Of a DNA stretch of 5,015 nucleotides, positions 1 to 4,948 are shown piece by piece (the first letter of the stretch is position 1; every line of letters starts with the position of its first letter). The notes under the pieces are model-generated. The model searched no databases, was not told the DNA's origin, and saw nothing but the letters and a program-made list of their open reading frames with translations. This stretch comes from Chloroflexota bacterium (lineage in GTDB: Bacteria; Chloroflexota; Dehalococcoidia; Lucifugimonadales; UBA1127): the NCBI GenBank assembly GCA_028873745.1, contig JAPPNT010000077.1, forward strand, positions 397-5,411, written 5' to 3'. A program made the translations under genes and the position numbers.

Positions 1-125
1 TCGTTTTTGTCGCGCCCCCCCTACCTTTGTGGCTTGCGGGCTCTTTCGTTCTTGTTTTGGGTGGGGGGGGGGGGTTTTTCTCCCCCCCCCCCCCCCCCCC
101 ACAACGCCCCCCTCCCGCGGTTGAC
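1..125. other. Low-complexity left contig end, probably unreliable sequence
   Basis: This stretch is dominated by homopolymers: G12 at 63-74, T5 at 75-79 and C19 at 82-100, followed by more C-rich sequence up to about 140. An open frame continues upstream from the first gene to position 27, but it encodes a Gly/Pro run that looks like a by-product of the homopolymers. No promoter can be judged here. The similar C-rich stretch at the other end of the window suggests assembly or base-calling artefact at contig termini. A genuine G/C-rich tract cannot be excluded. Confidence 0.7.
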
Positions 126-167
126 CGCCCCCCGCCCCCTCGCTACCATGACGCCCATTCACTCCCG

Positions 168-173
168 AAGGAG
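168..173 (+). promoter_or_regulatory. Shine-Dalgarno site that sets the start of the FAH-family gene
   Basis: AAGGAG lies nine bases before the ATG at 183. It supports that start over the in-frame ATG at 27, which lies in low-complexity sequence. The ATG at 148 is in a different frame. Confidence 0.8.
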
Positions 174-182
174 AGTCGCACC

Positions 183-1136
183 ATGAGAATCGTCCGCTTT
201 GCGCCCGCGTCTGACCCCAACGCGACGCCCCGCATCGGCCTGCTCCGCGACGACGGCGTCGTCGACGTGTCCGAGGTCGCCGCCGGCCTCGCCGCCAACA
301 CCCCCCAGCAGCAGATGGAGTCCTTCATCGACGCCTACGACGCCCTCCGCCCCCGGCTCGTAGCCGCCCTCGCGTCCGGCCCGGCGACGCCCCTCGCCGA
401 CGTCCGCCTGCGAGCGCCCCTGCCGCGCCCCAGCAAGATGCTCTGCTGCATCGGCAACTACTGGGAGCACGCCCAGCGGGAGGCCCGGCCCCTCAACATG
501 TTCCTCAAGTCGCCCGACTCCGTCGTCGGCGACGGTGACACCGTCGTCCTCCCCAACAACACCAGCCCCTACATGTTCCAGCATGAGGCAGAGCTTGCCC
601 TCGTCTTCAAGGGCCCGGCCAAAGACGTCACCCAGGACAACTGGCGCAGCGTCATCTTCGGCTACACCTGCATGATCGACGTCTCCGCCCGCGCCCAGGG
701 CCGCAGCACCTGGCGCTCCGGCAGCTGGATGGGCAAGTCCTTCGACACCTTCGGCCCCCTCGGCCCCTGCATCACCACCGCCGACGAGATCACCGAGCCC
801 AACGACCTGTGGGTCAAGTTCTGGAATAACGGCGAGCTTCGCCATGACTACAACACCGACGACATGGAGCACCGCGTCCCGGAGCTCGTCGAGTTCGCCA
901 CCAACATCATGACCATGAACAGCGGCGACGTCCTCAGTTGCGGCACCAACCATGAGGGCCTCGGCCCCCTCCAGGACGGCGAGACCGGCGAGATCGAGAT
1001 TCAGGACATCGGCCGCATGACCATCCACGTCTCGGACCCGCTCAAGCGTGAGTGGGAGCGCGGCATCTACATGGGCGAGAACTCCACCCACCCCGACGCC
1101 GTCCGCGCCCGCGAACAACAGCAAGCCCAAGCCTAA
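183..1136 (+). CDS. Fumarylacetoacetate hydrolase (FAH)-family protein
   Basis: The product is 317 residues, a usual length for bacterial FAH-superfamily enzymes. These are Mg/Mn-dependent cytoplasmic enzymes that hydrolyse, decarboxylate or isomerise 2-oxo and 1,3-dicarbonyl acids, often in aromatic or sugar-acid breakdown. About 80 N-terminal residues precede the catalytic domain (roughly 85-285). Visible family motifs are IGNYWEH (90-96), FLKS (107-110), HEAELAL (134-140, with likely metal ligands E135 and E137), D166 in MIDVSAR as the likely third ligand, KSFDTFGPLGP (185-195) and SCGTNHEGLGPL (252-263). A tail of about 30 residues, SDPLKREWERG and beyond, follows the core. The start at 183 is chosen from its AAGGAG site; upstream codons are low-complexity. 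The lid motif differs from the common NYxxHxxE: after H96 the glutamate is at +4 (E100) and R99 is at +3, so the exact reaction is uncertain. It precedes the E1 genes by 272 repeat-filled bases. The family assignment is firm; the substrate is unknown. Confidence 0.92.
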   Translation: MRIVRFAPASDPNATPRIGLLRDDGVVDVSEVAAGLAANTPQQQMESFIDAYDALRPRLVAALASGPATPLADVRLRAPLPRPSKMLCCIGNYWEHAQREARPLNMFLKSPDSVVGDGDTVVLPNNTSPYMFQHEAELALVFKGPAKDVTQDNWRSVIFGYTCMIDVSARAQGRSTWRSGSWMGKSFDTFGPLGPCITTADEITEPNDLWVKFWNNGELRHDYNTDDMEHRVPELVEFATNIMTMNSGDVLSCGTNHEGLGPLQDGETGEIEIQDIGRMTIHVSDPLKREWERGIYMGENSTHPDAVRAREQQQAQA

Positions 1137-1140
1137 CTCC

Positions 1141-1167
1141 CGTCGTTCCCGCGCAGGCGGGAACCCC
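1141..1167 (+). repeat. Intergenic palindromic repeat, family A copy 1
   Basis: A perfect 8-bp stem, GTTCCCGC (1145-1152) with GCGGGAAC (1157-1164), encloses a GCAG loop and is preceded by CGTC. It begins four bases after the FAH-family stop codon. It recurs at 1293, 2506 and 3670. A role in 3'-end stabilisation or termination is possible, but no T-tract follows. Confidence 0.88.
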
Positions 1168-1192
1168 GACGAATAAGGCCAGCGCACCAGTC

Positions 1193-1228
1193 CCTTCCCC
1201 CGCGAGCGGGGGAAGGTTAGGATGGGGG
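1193..1228 (+). repeat. Intergenic hairpin repeat, family B
   Basis: A perfect 10-bp stem, CCTTCCCCCG (1193-1202) with CGGGGGAAGG (1207-1216), encloses a CGAG loop. A tail, TTAGGATGGGGG (1217-1228), follows. The stem-plus-tail layout (a C-rich/G-rich stem followed by TTAGG-TGGGGG) resembles dispersed intergenic repeats of many GC-rich bacteria. Only one copy lies in this window, so calling it dispersed is inference. The stable stem could slow polymerase or protect the FAH transcript end, but no U-tract is present. Confidence 0.7.
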
Positions 1229-1242
1229 CTCCCCCCGCGTTT

Positions 1243-1260
1243 CACCGGCGAAAGCCGGTG
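1243..1260 (+). repeat. Intergenic hairpin with GAAA tetraloop, family C
   Basis: CACCGGC (1243-1249) and GCCGGTG (1254-1260) form a perfect 7-bp stem closed by GAAA, a GNRA-type loop that is unusually stable in RNA. It is the third distinct hairpin within 120 bases downstream of the FAH-family gene. Only one copy is present in the window. Confidence 0.65.
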
Positions 1261-1292
1261 CCCAGAGGGGCCGTTCGCCCAGCCCCCAACAC

Positions 1293-1318
1293 CGTCGTTC
1301 CCGCGCAAGCGGGAACCC
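1293..1318 (+). repeat. Intergenic palindromic repeat, family A copy 2
   Basis: Same unit as at 1141: CGTC, then GTTCCCGC (1297-1304), loop GCAA, and GCGGGAAC (1309-1316). It differs from copy 1 within the unit only by the last loop base (A for G). Orientation is the same. Confidence 0.88.
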
Positions 1319-1340
1319 ATAGGGAGGGGCAGCGGGGAGA

Positions 1341-1371
1341 CCGTTCGCCCTGAGCCTGTCGGAGGGTGAGG
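1341..1371 (+). repeat. Intergenic repeat, family D short copy
   Basis: This copy begins CCGTTCGCCCTGA (1341-1353) and continues GCCTGTCGGAGGG (1354-1366). Both halves recur at 2443-2455 and 2480-2492, where 24 extra bases separate them. The GCCCT and AGGGT arms can pair weakly around the CTGTCG centre. It lies 38 bases before the E1 alpha start. Confidence 0.75.
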
Positions 1372-1396
1372 ACTAAGGAGTCAGCCAACAAGAATC

Positions 1397-1401
1397 AGGA
1401 G
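1397..1401 (+). promoter_or_regulatory. Shine-Dalgarno site of E1 alpha
   Basis: AGGAG lies seven bases before the ATG at 1409 and fixes that start over the next in-frame ATG at 1439. A second SD-like AAGGAG at 1375-1380 has no start codon at usable distance. Confidence 0.75.
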
Positions 1402-1408
1402 CCCACGC

Positions 1409-2410
1409 ATGGAAATCACCCAGGAAGCCCTCCGCAAGATGTTCGCCACCATGGTGACCATCCGTAACTTCGAGCTCCGAGCCTTCACGGAGGTCGGCCA
1501 GCGATCCCTCCGCGGCGCCCTCCACCTCTCCGTCGGCCAGGAGGCCGTCCCCACCGGCGTCTGCGCCCACCTCACCGACGCCGACTACCTCGCCTCCACG
1601 CACCGCGGCCACGGCCACTGCATCGCCAAGGGCGTCGACGTCCGGGGCATGATGGCCGAGATCCTCCAGCGCGCCACCGGCACCAACAAGGGCAAGGGCG
1701 GCTCCATGCACATCGCCGACATGACCAAGGGCATGCTCGGCGCCAACGGCGTCGTCGGCTCCAGCGTCCCCCTCGCCGTCGGCGCCGCCATGGCCGCCCG
1801 CCAGCGAGGCTCGGACCAGGTCGCCGTCGCCTTCTTCGGCGATGGCGCAATCAACCAGGGCGTCGTCCATGAGAGCATGAACCTCGCCGCCATCTGGAAG
1901 CTCCCCGTCATCTTCGTCTGCGAGAACAACCAGTACGCCGAGTCCACGCCCGTCGAGTACGCCACCCCCATCCCCGACCTCGCCGAGCGCGCCCGTGGCT
2001 ACAACATCCCCGGCGTGGTCGTCGACGGCATGGACGTCTTCGCCGTCTACGATGCCGCCGGCGCCGCCATCGGCCGAGCACGAGCGGGCCTCGGCCCGAC
2101 GCTGCTCGAGTGCAAGACCTACCGCTACTACGGCCACGCCGCCTTCGACAACCCCAAGAACTACCGCACCACCGAGGAGGAGGACGCGTGGAAGGCCCGC
2201 GACGTCATCGCCGGCTTCCGCGAGCGCGCCGTCGCCGAGGGCCTCCTAGACGCCGCCGAGCTCGACGCCCTCGAGGCCGAGGCCGCCCAGCTCATAGAGG
2301 ACTCCGTTCGCTTCGCCGACGAGTCCCCGGAACCCGACCTGAGCGAGCTCTTAACGGATGTCTACCTCGACACGCCAACCAACGCCCTCGCCCGCACCGC
2401 CCACCTGTAG
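1409..2410 (+). CDS. Thiamine-diphosphate-dependent dehydrogenase E1 component, alpha subunit
   Basis: The product is 333 residues, typical of the alpha chain of alpha2beta2 E1 enzymes (pyruvate, branched-chain 2-oxo acid or acetoin dehydrogenases). These use ThDP to decarboxylate or cleave the substrate and pass the acyl group to the lipoyl E2. Family motifs run in order: SVGQEAVPTG (41-50), STHRGHGH (63-70, active-site histidines), GKGGSMHIAD (95-104) and the ThDP/Mg-binding motif from GDGAINQG (144-151) to ENN (172-174). The loop TYRYYGHAAFDNPKNYRT (237-254) contains the likely active-site H243. In mitochondrial enzymes the corresponding loop carries a phosphorylated serine after GH; here it is alanine. 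Its partner is the beta chain encoded 224 bases downstream. The C-terminal helical part is rich in Ala/Glu as usual. Substrate cannot be decided from sequence alone: pyruvate and acetoin are the leading options, because short chains of this style are common in PdhA/AcoA-like proteins. No E2 or E3 gene lies in the window. Confidence 0.93.
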   Translation: MEITQEALRKMFATMVTIRNFELRAFTEVGQRSLRGALHLSVGQEAVPTGVCAHLTDADYLASTHRGHGHCIAKGVDVRGMMAEILQRATGTNKGKGGSMHIADMTKGMLGANGVVGSSVPLAVGAAMAARQRGSDQVAVAFFGDGAINQGVVHESMNLAAIWKLPVIFVCENNQYAESTPVEYATPIPDLAERARGYNIPGVVVDGMDVFAVYDAAGAAIGRARAGLGPTLLECKTYRYYGHAAFDNPKNYRTTEEEDAWKARDVIAGFRERAVAEGLLDAAELDALEAEAAQLIEDSVRFADESPEPDLSELLTDVYLDTPTNALARTAHL

Positions 2411-2422
2411 ATTACATAACCC

Positions 2423-2429
2423 AAAGGAG
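2423..2429 (+). promoter_or_regulatory. Orphan Shine-Dalgarno-like sequence after the E1 alpha stop
   Basis: AAAGGAG lies 12 bases after the E1 alpha stop, but no ATG or GTG follows at translation distance; the sequence runs directly into repeats from 2443. E1 beta has its own site at 2622-2627. One reading is that this is the former E1 beta ribosome site, displaced by repeat insertion. Chance occurrence is also possible. Confidence 0.4.
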
Positions 2430-2442
2430 AAACCAGTCAGAC

Positions 2443-2496
2443 CCGTTCGCCCTGACCGCGTCCTGAGCCAGGCGAAGGAGCCTGTCGAAGGGCGGT
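2443..2496 (+). repeat. Intergenic repeat, family D long (nested) copy
   Basis: The flanks CCGTTCGCCCTGA (2443-2455) and GCCTGTCGAAGGG (2480-2492) match the uninterrupted copy at 1341-1366. The 24 bases between them (2456-2479) include TCCTGAGCCAGGCGAAGGA (2461-2479), itself similar to the CCTGA-GCCTGTCGAAGG core. Outer arms CGCCCT (2448-2453) and AGGGCG (2489-2494) can pair. The copy therefore looks like one repeat inside another, or a partial tandem duplication. Confidence 0.72.
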
Positions 2497-2505
2497 CCCA
2501 GCCAC

Positions 2506-2531
2506 CGTCATTCCCGCGCAGGCGGGAATCC
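2506..2531 (+). repeat. Intergenic palindromic repeat, family A copy 3
   Basis: CGTC, then ATTCCCGC (2510-2517), loop GCAG, and GCGGGAAT (2522-2529). Compared with the other three copies, both ends of the stem changed together (G-C to A-T), so the 8-bp stem remains perfect. Orientation is the same as in the other copies. Confidence 0.88.
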
Positions 2532-2543
2532 AGATGGGCAGGG

Positions 2544-2577
2544 CCGTTCGTGCTGAGGGAAATCGAAGCATGAACGG
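2544..2577 (+). repeat. Intergenic imperfect inverted repeat, family E
   Basis: CCGTTCGTGCT (2544-2554) pairs with AGCATGAACGG (2567-2577) over 11 bp with one G-T wobble, enclosing a 12-base loop. It is the third repeat in the gap between the E1 subunit genes and shares its CCGTTCG start with family D, so it may be a divergent relative. Confidence 0.68.
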
Positions 2578-2593
2578 GGGCGCGGCAGCGCCC
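2578..2593 (+). repeat. Short hairpin before E1 beta
   Basis: GGGCGC (2578-2583) and GCGCCC (2588-2593) form a perfect 6-bp GC stem with a GGCA loop, directly abutting family E. It ends 28 bases before the E1 beta Shine-Dalgarno site, so it should not mask it. In sequence this GC-rich such short stems arise by chance fairly often. Confidence 0.45.
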
Positions 2594-2621
2594 ACGCCGC
2601 CAACAACAAGGCAGCACATCC

Positions 2622-2627
2622 AGGAGG
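2622..2627 (+). promoter_or_regulatory. Strong Shine-Dalgarno site of E1 beta
   Basis: AGGAGG lies seven bases before the ATG at 2635, the strongest ribosome site in the window. It supports independent translation initiation of E1 beta despite the 224-base gap. Confidence 0.8.
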
Positions 2628-2634
2628 CCAACAC

Positions 2635-3663
2635 ATGACCCAGACAGCGGAAAGACTCCTCTCCTACCGCGACGCCATCAACGAGGCCCTCCGCCAGGAG
2701 ATGGAGCGCAACCCCGACATCGTCCTCCTCGGCGAGGACATCGCTGGCGCCGCCGGCCGCCGCGACCAGGGCTTCGTCGACGCTTGGGGCGGCCCCTTCC
2801 GCACCACCCAGAACCTCATCCAGCAGTTCGGCGAGGACCGCGTCCGCGACACCCCCATATCCGAGGCCGCCTTCATCGGCGCCGCCATCGGAGCGGCCGC
2901 CGCCGGCATGCGCACCGTCGCCGAGCTCATGTACATGGACTTCGTCGGCGTCTGCTTTGACCAGCTCCTCAACAACGCCGCCAAGATGCGCTACATGTAC
3001 GGCGGCAACGTCCAGCTCCCCTTCACCATGCTCACCCGCATCGGCGCCGGCGTCGGCTCCGCCGCCCAGCATTCCGAGTCCCTCTACGCCCTCATGGCCC
3101 ACATCCCCGGCCTCAAGGGCGTCGTCCCCTCCGACGCCTACACCGCGAAGGGCCTCCTCACCGCCGCCATGCGCTCCAACGACCCCGTCATCGTCTTCGA
3201 GCACAAGCTCCTCTACGGCCTCCAGTCCCACGTGCCCGAGGAGCCCTACGAGCTGGAGATCGGGAAGGCCCGCACCGTCCGCGAGGGCTCCGACGTCACC
3301 CTCGTTGGTATCTCCCGCATGACCCAGGTCTGCCTTGAAGCCGCCGACGCCCTCGCCGCCGAGGGCATCGACGCCGAGGTCGTGGACCTCCTCAGCGTCT
3401 TCCCCATCGACTACGACCACATCGCCGACTCTGTCCGCAAGACCCACCGCATGGTCGTCGTCGACGAGGACACCCCCACGTGCAGCGTCGCCGCCGACAT
3501 CGCCGCCACCGTCGGAGAGGAAGCCTTTGACTACCTCGACGCCCCCATCATGCGCGTCCAGGCTCCCCACACGCCCGTCCCCTACGCCCGCAACCTGGAA
3601 CTCGCCTACATCCCGGACGCCACCCGGGTAGCCAACACCGTCCGCCAACAGCTGGGGGCGTAA
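2635..3663 (+). CDS. Thiamine-diphosphate-dependent dehydrogenase E1 component, beta subunit
   Basis: The product is 342 residues, a usual length for the E1 beta chain (transketolase-like pyrimidine-binding domain, about 10-185, then transketolase C-terminal domain, about 205-335). Visible motifs: YRDAINEAL (11-19), LLGEDI (31-36), DTPISEAAFIGAAIGAA (72-88) with E77 as the likely glutamate that activates ThDP, AELMYMDF (96-103), AQHSES (144-149) with conserved H146, PGLKGVVPSDAYTAKGLL (158-175), DLLSVFPIDYDHI (251-263) and LDAPIMRVQAPHTPVPYA (301-318). The common family wording DLRTxxPLD reads DLLSVFPID here, so the usual Arg is Leu. The segment CSVAADIAA (283-291) replaces the usual glycine-rich GxGAEIAA. 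It should form an alpha2beta2 enzyme with the product of 1409-2410, supplying half of each ThDP site. Which acid or acetoin it uses is not decidable here; E2 and E3 genes must be outside the window. It ends 55 bases from the stop of the convergent gene. Confidence 0.93.
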   Translation: MTQTAERLLSYRDAINEALRQEMERNPDIVLLGEDIAGAAGRRDQGFVDAWGGPFRTTQNLIQQFGEDRVRDTPISEAAFIGAAIGAAAAGMRTVAELMYMDFVGVCFDQLLNNAAKMRYMYGGNVQLPFTMLTRIGAGVGSAAQHSESLYALMAHIPGLKGVVPSDAYTAKGLLTAAMRSNDPVIVFEHKLLYGLQSHVPEEPYELEIGKARTVREGSDVTLVGISRMTQVCLEAADALAAEGIDAEVVDLLSVFPIDYDHIADSVRKTHRMVVVDEDTPTCSVAADIAATVGEEAFDYLDAPIMRVQAPHTPVPYARNLELAYIPDATRVANTVRQQLGA

Positions 3664-3669
3664 TACCGC

Positions 3670-3695
3670 CGTCGTTCCCGCGCAGGCGGGAACCC
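3670..3695 (+). repeat. Intergenic palindromic repeat, family A copy 4, between convergent genes
   Basis: CGTC, then GTTCCCGC (3674-3681), loop GCAG, and GCGGGAAC (3686-3693). It starts seven bases after the E1 beta stop and ends 24 bases before the stop of the opposite gene. A symmetric stem here could form in both converging transcripts and might act as a two-way 3'-end or termination structure, although neither side has a clear T-tract. Confidence 0.88.
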
Positions 3696-3718
3696 AGGGG
3701 TGTGGGACGAACGGGGGG

Positions 3719-4915
3719 CTACCCCTTCAAAAACTCTGACGTAACCCCCAGCAGCGCGTCCACGTCGTCCTCGTTGTTGTAGTAGTGCACGCTCACGCGC
3801 ACGCCCCCGACGCCCGACGTGTACCGCTGCGACACGCTGATCCCAGCGTCCAGCAGCCGCTCCAGGCACGCCGAGTCCCGCTCACGAGACCCTGTGTGGA
3901 ACGTAATGATCCCGGCGCGGTTCTCCCGCTCGAACGGCGTCTCCAGCCGTACGTCCAGCCGCCGCAGCCCCTCCTGCAGCCGCTCGCCCAGCGACCAGAT
4001 GCGCTCTGCCGACTGCTCGACGCCCACCGCATTCGTCACCCGCAGCGACTCCGACAGGCACACCGCGCCCGGGTAGTTCGCCGTCCCGCCAATCTCGAAC
4101 CGCTTTGCCGAGTCCGTGAACGCGTACTCCCGGTCCGGCGTGATCGATGGCGTCGTGAAGTAGTTGACCCACCCGCCCTCCGGCGGCGTCAGGTTCAGGT
4201 AGCCCCAGCTCGCCGGCTGCAGCTCGTCGAGCGCCCGGTCGGACAGCGCCGCGAAGCCTGTCCCCATCGGCGCGTTCAGCCACTTGTGCCCGCCCGCCAG
4301 CAGGAAGTCGATGCCCTCGGTCGGCAGCGGCACGGCCCCCGCCTGCTGTACCGCGTCCACGATCAGCCACACGCCCCGCGACCGGCACGCCTCCGCCACC
4401 GCCTCCAGGTCCACCCGGTAGCCATTGCACCACTGCGTTGAGCTCAGCACCACGGCCCGCGTCCGCTCGTTGATCGCTCCCGCGTACGCCGACGCCGGCA
4501 CAACGCCCGCCTCGTGCTCCAGGAACACCGGCCGCACCCCGTGCGTCTTCGCAAGCTGCACAAAGGGGATGGCCACCTGCAGGAACTCCAGGTTGCACAT
4601 CACTACCTCGTCGCCCTCGCGCCACGGGATGCTCTGCGCCCCGATGTTCAGCCCGTGCGTCGTGCTCTCGACCAGCGCCACGTTCCGCGCCTCGACGCCC
4701 AGCAGCGACGCGACCTGCCCCGTCGCCTCCTCCCGCGTCCCATCCATCCACAGGTGGTGCTCCGACGCGTTCCGGTGCGACGGCCGCGTCAGCTCTCGCG
4801 CAAACCCCGCGACCGCCTCCTCTGCCGACGCCGGCGTCAACGACACACACGCCGCGTCCAGAAACACCCGGTCCGCCAACCCCGGAAACCGCGCTCGAAC
4901 CTCATCCCAGTCCAT
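3719..4915 (-). CDS. PLP-dependent class V aminotransferase-fold protein (isopenicillin N epimerase/desulfurase-like superfamily)
   Basis: The product is 398 residues from the chosen ATG, normal for fold-type I class V enzymes, which are soluble and use pyridoxal phosphate. Motifs: MDWDEVRARFP at the N-terminus, FLDAACVSLTP (18-28), ESTTHGLNIG (83-92, phosphate-binding region), LSSTQWCNGYRVDL (157-170), IVDAVQQAG (185-193; D187 should contact the PLP pyridine nitrogen), AGGHKWLNAPMGTGF (207-221; K211 is the likely Schiff-base lysine), RFEIGGTANYPGA (272-284) and RVSVHYYNNEDDVDALL (373-389). The region before RVSVHYYN (about 362-372, QRYTSGVGGV) has no cysteine where SufS-type cysteine desulfurases carry the catalytic one, so desulfurase activity of that kind is unlikely. 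Epimerase, lyase or transaminase activity remains open. An in-frame ATG two codons earlier (4921) is an alternative start. Further upstream codons fall in the poor contig end, and no strong Shine-Dalgarno is seen, only a GGGGG run at 4922-4926. It converges on E1 beta and is probably an independent unit. Confidence 0.9.
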   Translation of the reverse strand: MDWDEVRARFPGLADRVFLDAACVSLTPASAEEAVAGFARELTRPSHRNASEHHLWMDGTREEATGQVASLLGVEARNVALVESTTHGLNIGAQSIPWREGDEVVMCNLEFLQVAIPFVQLAKTHGVRPVFLEHEAGVVPASAYAGAINERTRAVVLSSTQWCNGYRVDLEAVAEACRSRGVWLIVDAVQQAGAVPLPTEGIDFLLAGGHKWLNAPMGTGFAALSDRALDELQPASWGYLNLTPPEGGWVNYFTTPSITPDREYAFTDSAKRFEIGGTANYPGAVCLSESLRVTNAVGVEQSAERIWSLGERLQEGLRRLDVRLETPFERENRAGIITFHTGSRERDSACLERLLDAGISVSQRYTSGVGGVRVSVHYYNNEDDVDALLGVTSEFLKG

Positions 4916-4948
4916 TGCCATCCCCCGCGCACTTCGACTGCGGCCCCA

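Noticed and set aside
27..182. N-terminal extension of the FAH-family protein, possibly a membrane or signal segment
   Set aside because: The apparent hydrophobic and Gly/Pro stretch is encoded by suspect homopolymers, and a good ribosome site lies before the ATG at 183.
159..1187. A 342-residue open frame on the - strand opposite the FAH-family gene
   Set aside because: It has the same low-information Gly/Val/Ala composition; the + strand frame carries clear FAH motifs and a ribosome site.
1193..1216. A classical intrinsic terminator for the FAH-family gene
   Set aside because: The stem is strong but is followed by TTAGGATGGGGG, not a T-tract, and it matches a repeat-like layout. It is kept as a repeat only.
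1141..1318. A CRISPR array, because of repeated palindromes
   Set aside because: Only two copies lie close together, spacing is irregular, other hairpins intervene, and further copies lie in separate gaps. This fits dispersed intergenic repeats instead.
1052..1369. Short + strand and - strand open frames across the 1137-1408 gap
   Set aside because: Their peptides are translations of the hairpin repeats (for example PAQAGTP- and LPPLAGEGT-like strings) and have no credible start signals.
2411..2634. A riboswitch or attenuator upstream of E1 beta
   Set aside because: No thiamine-pyrophosphate riboswitch core (such as a CTGAGA element with its partner helices) is recognisable; the gap is explained by repeats.
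2437..3648. A 403-residue open frame on the - strand opposite E1 beta
   Set aside because: It is rich in Gly, Asp, Val and Ala with no recognisable motif. It is the expected mirror of a C-ending codon pattern, and E1 beta on the + strand is unambiguous.
3882..4850. A 322-residue - strand frame inside the aminotransferase gene
   Set aside because: It is an out-of-frame shadow rich in Gly, Ala and Arg; the class V motifs are in the other - strand frame.
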